Shown in pieces: positions 1-6,738 of a DNA stretch of 9,670 nucleotides. Source of the stretch: Lachnoclostridium sp. UBA7097. Its GTDB lineage: Bacteria > Bacillota > Clostridia > Lachnospirales > Lachnospiraceae. The notes under the pieces are model-generated. The model did no database searches. It had not been told where the DNA came from and saw only the letters and a list, made by a program, of their open reading frames with translations. The position numbers were made by a program, and so were the translations under genes. The stretch is from NCBI GenBank assembly GCA_002499945.1, contig DKYP01000189.1:5205-14874 (forward strand), read 5' to 3'. The first letter of the stretch is position 1; each line of letters opens with the position of its first letter.

Positions 1-48
1 GGACCAGGTACATCAAATACACCAGGACCGGGCACTTCAGGTACACCA
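1..48 (+). repeat. Two 24-bp tandem repeats encoding GPGTSxTP
   Basis: Bases 1-24 and 25-48 match at 19 of 24 positions and encode GPGTSNTP and GPGTSGTP. The next residues (APSSRPTS) look like a decayed third unit. The tract is cut by the window edge, so the full copy number is unknown. It is a flexible linker in the protein and could vary in length between strains. Confidence 0.65.
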
Positions 49-864
49 GCACCTTCATCAAGGCCTACAAGCAACCCAGGTGGTGATATAAGCCTTGAAC
101 AATATCTTGAAGACCCTGTTGGATGTAATATTGTAAGAAGTATAAGGCTTGAACATAATGGCAAGACATATTATGGATATCCGAGTGATACAGGACTTGA
201 ATGTTTATTCGGTGATGATGATGGATTCAGCGATTACATTGATTATGGTACAGAATTTGAAAACATAAGCATGGATGAATTTACAATTACACTTGCAAAT
301 TCAGGCTATGAATTAGTAAGTATCGAATCATATGGAGGAACAGAATGGTCATTAGGCATAAGACTGACTGATGAAGACCAGACAGTAGAAGAAGTCCCTG
401 TATACCTTAATGCAGCAGAGTTTAATACCAGTTCAATTCTTTCAGATGTTACTGTAAAACTTGGCAAGGCAACAAGGCATATACCAGACAGCCCTTATCC
501 TGCAAAATCCTCCCTGAATGAAGACGAGGATTACCAGTTTGAGGATGATAATAAAGAGTTTAAGGCATACTTTACTCCAAGGGAATTCCAGAATGCCGGT
601 TCATATGAATATTATGACCTGCTTTACCCTGATGCTGACCCTGACAAACCGGGTTATCCGACCGATGACCAGCTTGCTACAACGCTTTCTGAACTTACTA
701 ATGTAAGCTGTTCTTACACAGAAGCCGGAGGCAATACAGCAGTAAAGAGTATTTCAGCTGCTACAACAGATGATAATTACTACTGGTCATTTGAAGTTGA
801 ATTTGAGGATGGTACAACTGAAGAATTCTCTGTTTCAATTGAAGTAGATGATTATGACTTATAA
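1..864 (+). CDS. Acidic, probably exported protein, C-terminal part (5' end outside the window)
   Basis: The reading frame is open from base 1 to the TAA at 862-864, giving 287 residues with no start inside the window that looks used; ATG 271 has no clear ribosome binding site and sits within continuous coding sequence. The first ~28 residues form a Gly/Pro/Ser/Thr linker with the repeat GPGTSNTP-GPGTSGTP, typical of spacers in secreted or cell-wall proteins. The rest is strongly acidic and rich in Asp, Glu and Tyr, with alternating hydrophobic residues suggesting beta structure, and it ends in EVDDYDL. There is no sortase motif or C-terminal membrane helix, so any anchoring would have to come from the missing N-terminal part. 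I recognise no domain. The gene ends 17 bases before tmk with no hairpin terminator between, so transcription may run through. Extracytoplasmic location is inferred from the linker only. Confidence 0.75.
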   Translation, partial: GPGTSNTPGPGTSGTPAPSSRPTSNPGGDISLEQYLEDPVGCNIVRSIRLEHNGKTYYGYPSDTGLECLFGDDDGFSDYIDYGTEFENISMDEFTITLANSGYELVSIESYGGTEWSLGIRLTDEDQTVEEVPVYLNAAEFNTSSILSDVTVKLGKATRHIPDSPYPAKSSLNEDEDYQFEDDNKEFKAYFTPREFQNAGSYEYYDLLYPDADPDKPGYPTDDQLATTLSELTNVSCSYTEAGGNTAVKSISAATTDDNYYWSFEVEFEDGTTEEFSVSIEVDDYDL

Positions 865-881
865 TTTTATGGAGAACCCAG

Positions 882-1532
882 ATGGACAATGTAAAAGGAC
901 ACTTCATTGTTTTTGAGGGGATAGACGGAAGTGGCAAAACCACCCAGATAAACCTTCTTAAAAGGCATATTGAAGAAAATAACTTTATATGCCATACAAC
1001 TAAGGAGCCAACCGGCAGGCCGGTTGGCTGCCTGTTAAGGCAATGTCTTGCTGGCAGGGTAAAGACAGATGAATTAACTCTGGCTGCCCTGTTTGCAGCA
1101 GACAGGCTTGACCATATATTAAATGATGATGACGGGCTTCTTAAAAAACTAGACGAAGGCATATCTGTTATATCTGACAGGTATATCCTTTCTACATATG
1201 CTTACCAGAGTGTAAGAGTACCATTTGACTGGGTTAAGGATTTAAATTCTATGGCAGCCGGGAAGATTCATCCTGACTGCCATATATTTATAGATACAGA
1301 CCCTGGTACTGCACTGGAACGCATATCCAAAGGACGCCACGGAACAGAACTTTTTGAGAATAAAAAACGCCTTACAGAAGTAAGAAAAAGATATTTTGAA
1401 TTGTTTGAAGAGTTAAAAGATACAGAAAATATAATTATAGTTGATGGTACAAAAAGCATTGGTGAAATTTCTGATAATATATGGAAAAATGTATCAGGAT
1501 ATTTTATAAACACCAGGGAAGGAGAAGCCTGA
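882..1532 (+). CDS. tmk: Thymidylate kinase (dTMP kinase)
   Basis: Phosphorylates dTMP to dTDP with ATP in the cytoplasm, the committed step towards dTTP. The 216-residue length is normal for the family. The P-loop is GIDGSGKTT (residues 13-21); E42-P43 matches the conserved EP that precedes the dTMP site; AADR (72-75) and DRY (99-101) followed by S104 and AYQ (107-109) are the other nucleotide-binding signatures. The LID region (about 148-162, KGRHGTELFENK) has a basic residue pair and the ELF(E) form seen in a subset of bacterial Tmk proteins rather than the E. coli form. The start is ATG 882 with GGAG at 871-874, seven bases upstream. The yaaR start follows one base after the stop. Tmk heading a cluster with yaaR and holB is a classic Firmicute arrangement. 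Confidence 0.96.
   Translation: MDNVKGHFIVFEGIDGSGKTTQINLLKRHIEENNFICHTTKEPTGRPVGCLLRQCLAGRVKTDELTLAALFAADRLDHILNDDDGLLKKLDEGISVISDRYILSTYAYQSVRVPFDWVKDLNSMAAGKIHPDCHIFIDTDPGTALERISKGRHGTELFENKKRLTEVRKRYFELFEELKDTENIIIVDGTKSIGEISDNIWKNVSGYFINTREGEA
1006..1029 (+). other. GC-rich perfect hairpin inside tmk
   Basis: An 11-bp perfect inverted repeat (AGCCAACCGGC at 1006-1016 and its complement at 1019-1029) with a 2-base centre, or 10 bp with a 4-base loop. It lies in the codons for residues 42-50 (EPTGRPVGC). It stands out in an AT-rich window. No T-run follows, so it is not an intrinsic terminator; it may simply result from codon choice over a conserved segment. Confidence 0.5.
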
Positions 1533-1533
1533 T

Positions 1534-1974
1534 TTGGATTTAAAAGTTACACCTATGCAGCTTTTGCAGCAAGCTGGACAAAAACCACAAATAACAGAAA
1601 GCGATACTTCTTTCCGTTATACACTTCTTAATACATTAGAAGAAAACGAATTAAAAGCCGGCCTTGCCACCATGATGGAAGATATAACACAACAGGGATA
1701 TAAACTCGGCAAACGCATGGATGTACGGGACATGAAACTTTACCGTAAATTAATTAAAGAATTTATAAATGAAATAGCCGGCCATTCACATAAATTCAGC
1801 CGTGAAAATTTTCTTGATAAAAAAGGCCGCCACAGGGTTTATGGTATAGTAAAACAGGTAAATGAAACTCTGGATGAATTAGCAGCAGAACTATTAAAAG
1901 ATGAAAAAGACCATATCGCCATATTAAATAAAATTGATGAAATAAGGGGACTTCTCCTTGATATTTTCACATGA
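1534..1974 (+). CDS. yaaR: YaaR family protein (DUF327)
   Basis: A 146-residue, mostly helical, charged cytoplasmic protein of the DUF327/YaaR family, whose biochemical function is not established. The family pattern is clear: the helical block with KLYRKLIKEFINEI (residues ~69-82), then the basic HRVYGIVKQVNETLDELA segment, and the C-terminal signature KIDEIRGLLLDIFT, close to the KIGEIRGLLINLYT type of Bacillus YaaR. The start is a TTG codon at 1534, supported by the strong AAGGAGA at 1518-1525 about eight bases upstream; the first internal ATG (1555) would be too far from that site. It starts one base after the tmk stop and is followed by holB after a 44-base gap, matching the position of yaaR between tmk and holB in other Firmicutes. 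Confidence 0.92.
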   Translation: MDLKVTPMQLLQQAGQKPQITESDTSFRYTLLNTLEENELKAGLATMMEDITQQGYKLGKRMDVRDMKLYRKLIKEFINEIAGHSHKFSRENFLDKKGRHRVYGIVKQVNETLDELAAELLKDEKDHIAILNKIDEIRGLLLDIFT

Positions 1975-2018
1975 TTAATACAAATTTTTAAAAATACAGG
2001 ATTGGAGGGGGGATTACT

Positions 2019-3008
2019 ATGGCTAATTTTAAAGATATTATAGGACAACAACAGATTAAAAACCACTTACAAAGTGCAATAAAACAGAATACTATATCAC
2101 ATGCTTATATATTATGCGGGGAAAAAGGTTCTGGCAAAAGAACTGTATCTGATGCTATTGCACAGACAATCCAGTGTGAAAACCGGGCTGATGGCATAGA
2201 TGCATGTGAAATCTGCAAATCATGTATGCAGGCAAAGTCACATAACCATCCCGATATAAAATATATAACACATGAAAAAGCAAGTATAAGTGTTGACGAT
2301 ATACGTGAACAGCTTAATAATGATATATCTATTAAACCATACAGCAGCCAGTATAAAGTATATATTATACCTGATTCCAATAAAATGACAGAACAGGCAC
2401 AGAATGCTTTGCTAAAAACTATTGAAGAACCCCCTGCATATGCAGTAATAATACTTATTACTGATAATATATCAGGAATCCTTCCTACAATACAGTCAAG
2501 GTGTGTTACATTAAATTTAAAACCACTTAGTAATAATGAAATCGCAGGATACCTGACAGCACATTTAAAACTTGAACCTGAACGTGCACAGATTGCAGCA
2601 GGTTTCTGCCAGGGAAATATGGGCAAAGCAATCCGTTTTGCATCATCTGAAGATTTCCAGGAAATGAAGGACGAAATACTCTCATTGTTAAAATCTGTAG
2701 ACACAATGAGTGTAACAGAAATTGTAAATTCAATAAAAAATTTTTCACAAAATAAGCATAACATAAATGACTATCTTGATTTAATGCTTCTATGGTACAG
2801 AGATGTACTTATGTTTAAAGTAACAAAAGATACAAACCTTCTTTTATACCAGGGAGAATATAAATCAATATCAAAACAGGCAAGCATGCGTGGATATGAG
2901 GATATTGAAAAAATAATAAAAGCCATTGATAAAGCTAAAATACGCCTTGATGCCAATGTTAATTTTGAAATTGTACTGGAATTAATGGTACTGGCTTTAA
3001 AAGAATAA
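2019..3008 (+). CDS. holB: DNA polymerase III subunit delta' (clamp loader)
   Basis: The delta' subunit is part of the clamp loader that places the sliding clamp on DNA with the tau/gamma and delta subunits. At 329 residues the length is normal. Visible features are the opening FKDIIGQQQIKNHL block, a Walker A loop GEKGSGKRT (34-42), a Cys cluster C53-C63-C66-C69 matching the zinc module of this AAA+ family, D119 in a Walker B-like strand (VYIIPDSNKM), QNALLKTIEEPP (128-139) and the SRC motif at 160-162. The Walker A is well preserved, unlike E. coli delta', as is common in Firmicutes. A very strong GGAGGGGGG ribosome binding site (2004-2012) precedes ATG 2019. The ricT start follows 17 bases after the stop, suggesting one transcript. 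Confidence 0.95.
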   Translation: MANFKDIIGQQQIKNHLQSAIKQNTISHAYILCGEKGSGKRTVSDAIAQTIQCENRADGIDACEICKSCMQAKSHNHPDIKYITHEKASISVDDIREQLNNDISIKPYSSQYKVYIIPDSNKMTEQAQNALLKTIEEPPAYAVIILITDNISGILPTIQSRCVTLNLKPLSNNEIAGYLTAHLKLEPERAQIAAGFCQGNMGKAIRFASSEDFQEMKDEILSLLKSVDTMSVTEIVNSIKNFSQNKHNINDYLDLMLLWYRDVLMFKVTKDTNLLLYQGEYKSISKQASMRGYEDIEKIIKAIDKAKIRLDANVNFEIVLELMVLALKE

Positions 3009-3015
3009 AAATAAT

Positions 3016-3020
3016 GGAGA
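3016..3020 (+). promoter_or_regulatory. Ribosome binding site that sets the ricT start
   Basis: GGAGA lies six bases before ATG 3026 and overlaps the G of an upstream in-frame ATG (3014). That upstream ATG has no purine-rich site at a workable distance, so the start at 3026 is preferred and the protein begins MILIIGVRF rather than METN. Confidence 0.7.
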
Positions 3021-3025
3021 CTAAT

Positions 3026-4177
3026 ATGATATTAATAATAGGTGTCAGATTCCGTAAATCTGGCAAAGTATATTACTTTGACCCAGCCGGGCTTTCTATA
3101 AATAAGGGAAACCATGTTATAGTTGAAACTGCACGTGGTGTTGAATATGGTACTGTTGTATTAGGACCAAAAGATATTGATGATGAAAAGGTTATACAGC
3201 CCTTAAAATCTGTAATACGTATTGCCACAGAGGAAGATGACAATACCAATACAGAAAATATAGAAAAAGAAAAAGAAGCTTTTGATATATGTCTGGATAA
3301 GATTAAAAAACATGGGCTTAAAATGAAACTTATAGATTCTGAATATACATTTGATAAAAACAAACTGTTATTTTATTTTACAGCAGATGGAAGAATTGAT
3401 TTCCGTGACCTTGTAAAAGACCTTGCGGCAATTTTCAGGACACGCATAGAACTCAGGCAAATTGGTGTAAGGGATGAAACAAAACTTATGGGAGGCATAG
3501 GCATATGTGGCAGGCCATTATGCTGCCACACATATCTTGCAGACTTTGCCCCTGTATCTATTAAAATGGCAAAAGAACAAAACCTGTCACTTAACCCTGC
3601 CAAAATTTCAGGTGTATGTGGCAGGCTTATGTGTTGCCTTAAAAATGAAGAAGAGGCTTATGAATACTTAAACAGTACACTTCCACATATAAATGACACA
3701 GTAAAAACAATTGATGGCTACGAAGGAACTGTACACAGCATAAGTGTATTAAAACAAAAAGCAAAAATACTAATTACCAAAGACAACGAAAAAGAGTTAC
3801 GTGAATACCATGCCAGTGAGCTTACATTTGAAAGAAGAAGCAATAACCCAGATGCTGGTAACATTGCAATCCCGCTTCCAGATGAAGAACTTGATGAGAA
3901 TGCCCTTAAAGAGCTTGAAGAAATGGAACAGAATGATTTAGAGGAACTTACACAACAAGAAGAAGAACAACATGGGCACAATGGACAGCCTGTACACCAG
4001 CAGAAAAAATACCCTAAAAAACAATATAATAAACCAAACAATTCTAATGGTACAAGCCATAAAAAAAATTATAATACAGGACATAAAGAATATTATAACA
4101 TCCACAATAAACCAGGTAAAAAAAGCAGCCGTTATAACAGTGGTAAAAATAACCACCCTCATAATGAACAAAATTAA
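3026..4177 (+). CDS. ricT: PSP1-domain protein RicT (YaaT) with a long polar tail
   Basis: In B. subtilis RicT forms the RicA-RicF-RicT (Y) complex, which carries iron-sulfur clusters and directs RNase Y processing of mRNA; that role is known for the family and is only inferred here. The core, residues 1 to ~275, is typical: IIGVRFRKSGKVYYFDP, the PSP1 segment with GVEYGTVV, IELRQIGVRDETKLMGGIG, and two Cys motifs, CGRPLCC (C161, C166, C167) and CGRLMCC (C198, C203, C204). The Cys motifs are the expected metal or cluster ligands. Beyond the core the protein has an acidic stretch (about 285-314), then a 68-residue tail (316-383) with 14 Asn, 12 Lys, 8 His and only 2 acidic residues. The 383-residue length is therefore about 100 longer than Bacillus RicT. 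The tail looks disordered and may bind RNA or metal. Confidence 0.93.
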   Translation: MILIIGVRFRKSGKVYYFDPAGLSINKGNHVIVETARGVEYGTVVLGPKDIDDEKVIQPLKSVIRIATEEDDNTNTENIEKEKEAFDICLDKIKKHGLKMKLIDSEYTFDKNKLLFYFTADGRIDFRDLVKDLAAIFRTRIELRQIGVRDETKLMGGIGICGRPLCCHTYLADFAPVSIKMAKEQNLSLNPAKISGVCGRLMCCLKNEEEAYEYLNSTLPHINDTVKTIDGYEGTVHSISVLKQKAKILITKDNEKELREYHASELTFERRSNNPDAGNIAIPLPDEELDENALKELEEMEQNDLEELTQQEEEQHGHNGQPVHQQKKYPKKQYNKPNNSNGTSHKKNYNTGHKEYYNIHNKPGKKSSRYNSGKNNHPHNEQN

Positions 4178-4193
4178 TTATGGAGTTTACAAT

Positions 4194-4946
4194 ATGTCTG
4201 GAGAAATATCTTTTTTACAGCCGGGTGAACGGTTAGATGATTTACAAATAAACAATTACAAAATAATACAAAACCCACAAAAATTCTGTTTTGGAATGGA
4301 TGCTGTTTTATTATCTGCCTTTGCCATAATCCGCAAAGGCTGTAATGTTTTAGACCTTGGGACAGGTACTGGCATACTTCCATTACTTCTTGCTGCCAAA
4401 ACAGAAGCCAGGTATTTTGATGCACTTGAAATACAAGAAGAAATTGCTAATATGGCAATGAGAAGTGTTAAACTGAACCATCTGGAAGATAAAATAAATA
4501 TAACATGTGGTGATATATGCAAGGCTTCAGAAATATTTGGCAAGGGGATATTTGATGCAGTAACCACAAACCCTCCATATATGAATAACAACCACGGGCT
4601 TAAAAACAAAGGACTGCCAAAAGCAATTGCAAGACATGAAATACTTTGTACGCTTGAAGATGTTATACGTGAAAGTTCACTTGTATTAAAAGAACAAGGA
4701 AAATTATATATGGTACACAGGCCATTCCGCCTTGCAGAAATATTTTCCATATTATATAAATACAGGCTTGAACCAAAAAGAATGTGCCTTATCCATCCAT
4801 TTATAGATAAAGAACCAAATATGGTACTTATAGAAGCAGTTAAAAATGGTAATCCTATGGTTAAAATAGAACCGCCAGTTATTGTTTATGATTCACCAGG
4901 AAAATATACAAAACGTGTTTTAGAAATATACGGGCCAGATATTTAA
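4194..4946 (+). CDS. trmN6: tRNA1(Val) (adenine(37)-N6)-methyltransferase family protein (YabB/YfiC)
   Basis: A class I SAM-dependent methyltransferase of 250 residues. Members of this family methylate N6 of adenine 37 in a valine tRNA (E. coli YfiC/TrmN6). The N-terminal PGERLDDLQINNYKIIQNP and FCFGMDAVLLSAFA (residues 32-44) are family hallmarks. The SAM-binding motif I is DLGTGTG (54-60), the acidic end of strand 2 is E79, D107 lies in CGD, and NPPY (126-129) is the N6-adenine catalytic motif. The reading frame is open back to 3972, but that stretch overlaps ricT. GGAG at 4182-4185, eight bases before ATG 4194, and the family N-terminus fix the start here. It follows ricT by 16 bases. The exact tRNA target cannot be read from the sequence. 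Confidence 0.92.
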   Translation: MSGEISFLQPGERLDDLQINNYKIIQNPQKFCFGMDAVLLSAFAIIRKGCNVLDLGTGTGILPLLLAAKTEARYFDALEIQEEIANMAMRSVKLNHLEDKINITCGDICKASEIFGKGIFDAVTTNPPYMNNNHGLKNKGLPKAIARHEILCTLEDVIRESSLVLKEQGKLYMVHRPFRLAEIFSILYKYRLEPKRMCLIHPFIDKEPNMVLIEAVKNGNPMVKIEPPVIVYDSPGKYTKRVLEIYGPDI

Positions 4947-4985
4947 TATTTCTTAATTTATTAAACAGAAAGGTATTGTTACACT

Positions 4986-5825
4986 ATGCCAGGTATATTA
5001 TATTTATGTGCTACACCTATTGGAAACCTTGAAGATATAACATTACGTGTACTTAGCACTTTAAAAGAAGCAGATATTATTGCAGCGGAAGATACCAGGA
5101 ATACAATAAAACTGCTTAACCATTTCAATATAAAAACACCTATGACAAGTTACCATGAATATAACAAATATGATAAAGCAGAATATCTTGTAAATAAACT
5201 TTTAGATGGAGAAAATATTGCACTTGTAACAGATGCAGGTACACCTGGAATTTCCGACCCAGGAGAAGAAATAGTTAAAAAGGCATACCAGGCAGGAATA
5301 CAGGTTACATCACTTCCAGGTGCATGTGCATGTGTTACAGCCCTCACCCTGTCAGGATTATCTACAAGGCGTTTTGCATTTGAAGCATTTCTTCCTTCTG
5401 ATAAAAAAGAACGGAAAACAATATTAAATTCCCTGAAAGAAGAAACACGTACAATAATAATTTATGAGGCCCCGCATCATTTAAAAAATACCCTTAACGA
5501 ACTTTACGAAACACTTTCTGACAGAAAAATTACTATCTGCCATGAACTAACTAAATTACATGAAACAGTACATTTACACACACTTTCATCAGCTATAGAA
5601 TATTATATGAAGAACCAGCCAAAAGGTGAATATGTACTTGTAATTGAAGGCTGTACAATAAAAGGACTTGAAACAAAGAAACAGGAAGAATACAAAAATA
5701 TGGATATTACAGAGCATATGGATATTTATTTATCAAAAGGCATGTCCAAAAAAGAAGCTATGAAACAGGTTGCATCTGACAGAGGGATATCAAAGCGCGA
5801 AGTATACAGCAGCCTTTTAAAATAA
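4986..5825 (+). CDS. rsmI: 16S rRNA (cytidine(1402)-2'-O)-methyltransferase
   Basis: RsmI adds the 2'-O-methyl group to C1402 of 16S rRNA in the ribosomal P site. Its fold is that of the tetrapyrrole (corrin/porphyrin) methylases. Signatures in order: LYLCATPIGNLEDIT (5-19), AAEDTR (33-38), SYHEYN (55-60), the SAM-binding VTDAGTPGISDPG (81-93), PGACACVTALTLSGL (111-125), FEAFLP (132-137) and YEAPHHL (160-166). A C-terminal helical segment with KGMSKKEAMK...SKREVY (about 251-274) resembles the small HTH-like domain of many RsmI proteins. The length of 279 residues is normal. AAAGG at 4969-4973 is 12 bases before ATG 4986, rather distant, so translation may be weaker than that of its neighbours. 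The gene lies 39 bases after trmN6 and closes the recognisable housekeeping cluster. Confidence 0.95.
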   Translation: MPGILYLCATPIGNLEDITLRVLSTLKEADIIAAEDTRNTIKLLNHFNIKTPMTSYHEYNKYDKAEYLVNKLLDGENIALVTDAGTPGISDPGEEIVKKAYQAGIQVTSLPGACACVTALTLSGLSTRRFAFEAFLPSDKKERKTILNSLKEETRTIIIYEAPHHLKNTLNELYETLSDRKITICHELTKLHETVHLHTLSSAIEYYMKNQPKGEYVLVIEGCTIKGLETKKQEEYKNMDITEHMDIYLSKGMSKKEAMKQVASDRGISKREVYSSLLK

Positions 5826-5852
5826 TAACAAATTTTTGCATAATTTATATAA

Positions 5853-5908
5853 AACTGGCAATAATGTCTTACAAACATATATTACATATTTTAGGAGGAT
5901 TGCCAGTT
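5853..5908 (+). promoter_or_regulatory. Inverted repeat bracketing the ribosome binding site of the next gene
   Basis: A perfect 10-bp inverted repeat, AACTGGCAAT (5853-5862) and ATTGCCAGTT (5899-5908). The right arm fills exactly the space between the AGGAGG site (5893-5898) and the start codon (5909). In a transcript that reads through from rsmI it could form a stem with a 36-base loop holding the ribosome binding site, which might control translation. Alternatively it is a pair of DNA operator half-sites. A 10-bp match at this spacing can arise by chance in a window of this size. Confidence 0.45.
5855..5883 (+). promoter_or_regulatory. Candidate sigma-A promoter for the small anchored protein
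   Basis: CTGGCA (5855-5860), 17 bases, TATATT (5878-5883). The -35 box matches TTGACA at four positions and overlaps the left arm of the inverted repeat. A second weaker reading is TTGCAT (5836-5841), 18 bases, AATAAT (5860-5865). In such AT-rich sequence either could be fortuitous. Confidence 0.3.
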
Positions 5909-6352
5909 ATGGAACTTTTCAGTAAATACCTAATTAAAAAAAGCCTTGGAATATCTTTATGTATTCTGTGCTGGACTGCTGCTGCAATACAGTTTATATC
6001 CAGTTTAAATCCAGACAATGCAAAAACGGTTAATGCATTTTTAGAAACTTCTGGTATACAAATAACAAATATAAATAAAACTACTAATGAAATTATATTT
6101 CCCCAGACTCCCGGCAGCCAGCCACAGACATTAAACACAATAACTGGCTGGCTTAGAAACTATGACAGAAATATAACCCTGGTTTCATGCAATAATGCAG
6201 GTAACTATTATGATTACTATTTCTACAGTCCCATTCTTAATAAAAACTGTGGAATAAAACCATTATTCCAAGGCTCAAATATCCATATGGCAGTTACAAA
6301 CACCCCTGCCCATATTTATATGGGAATACCATATATAGATTATGATTTTTAA
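5909..6352 (+). CDS. Small membrane-anchored extracytoplasmic protein, function unknown
   Basis: 147 residues. The N-terminus has three lysines (K6, K10, K11) before a hydrophobic stretch of about 18 residues (SLGISLCILCWTAAAIQF), which reads as a signal anchor or signal peptide, leaving about 115 residues outside the cell. The outer part contains LETSGIQIT, a single C in VSC (about 99) and a second in NKNC, YYDYYFYSP, and ends in NIHMAVTN...HIYMGIPYIDYDF. That ending recalls the end of YwmB-type (TATA-box-binding-fold) proteins of spore formers, which have a similar GTP(I/V)I close, but the protein is much shorter than YwmB and the match is weak. The frame is open back to an ATG at 5864, but AGGAGG (5893-5898), ten bases before ATG 5909, and the signal-like N-terminus favour this start. 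It converges on the next gene with 2 bases between stop codons and no clear terminator. Confidence 0.7.
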   Translation: MELFSKYLIKKSLGISLCILCWTAAAIQFISSLNPDNAKTVNAFLETSGIQITNINKTTNEIIFPQTPGSQPQTLNTITGWLRNYDRNITLVSCNNAGNYYDYYFYSPILNKNCGIKPLFQGSNIHMAVTNTPAHIYMGIPYIDYDF

Positions 6353-6354
6353 TA

Positions 6355-6693
6355 TTACTTTGAAAACATCCTGTCTTTATGGCACATCCTCCGGTTTCTC
6401 CTGTAACCCATTTCATTACACAACATAACCTGCACAAGTGCAACAAACCATTTATTACTATCTTCTTCACAGCATTTCTTGCAATTACCTTTTCCGCACA
6501 TTTCCCTGACAATCTTTTCAACTGTAACTTTATCAGGGCATTCATCAAACATCATGCTTCCATCATATTCCATTTTATCACAGACTTCCTCAATTTCCAT
6601 TTGTATATCTTTAATTTCCGGCGGATATAAATATTTACTGTCAAGCATTTTTTCTTCTCTTCCCACCTCTGTTAATTCTAATGGAAATGTCAT
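6355..6693 (-). CDS. Small Cys-rich protein, function unknown
   Basis: 112 residues on the minus strand, with no signal peptide or membrane segment, so probably cytoplasmic. It has eight cysteines (about 38, 52, 66, 71, 74, 75, 92, 104), four of them clustered as CxxxxCxxCC (66-75), followed by a hydrophobic helix WFVALVQVML and an Arg-rich end (GYRRNRRM). The block EVCDKMEYDGSMMFDECPDK is the most distinctive part; from memory it resembles a small uncharacterised protein common in Lachnospiraceae, which I cannot verify here. GGAGG (6701-6705 on the complement) is seven bases before the ATG at 6693 and four before a second adjacent ATG at 6696. The frame continues up to 6768, but without a ribosome binding site. 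Clustered cysteines could bind metal; this is inference. Confidence 0.72.
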   Translation of the reverse strand: MTFPLELTEVGREEKMLDSKYLYPPEIKDIQMEIEEVCDKMEYDGSMMFDECPDKVTVEKIVREMCGKGNCKKCCEEDSNKWFVALVQVMLCNEMGYRRNRRMCHKDRMFSK

Positions 6694-6738
6694 CATATTA
6701 CCTCCAGAATATTTATTATACTCCATAGATAACCCCAT

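Noticed and set aside
2105..2764. Minus-strand open frame of 219 codons across holB
   Set aside because: It is antisense to a clear holB gene, its product resembles no family I know, and it has no promoter or ribosome binding site context.
3506..3626. Repeated TGTGGCAGGC and an 8-bp inverted repeat in ricT
   Set aside because: They follow from the two conserved Cys motifs (CGRPLCC and CGRLMCC) and do not need a separate DNA-level explanation.
3972..4193. N-terminal extension of the trmN6 frame back to an ATG at 3972
   Set aside because: It overlaps ricT by more than 200 bases, has no ribosome binding site, and the family N-terminus begins at 4194 behind a good GGAG.
5864..5908. Earlier ATG for the small anchored protein
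   Set aside because: No ribosome binding site, and a 15-residue extension would precede the natural Lys-rich signal start at 5909.
6317..6350. 7-bp inverted repeat followed by a short T-run at the end of the small anchored gene, as a terminator
   Set aside because: The stem has only two GC pairs, the T-run is ten bases away and only five long, and it lies inside the coding region.
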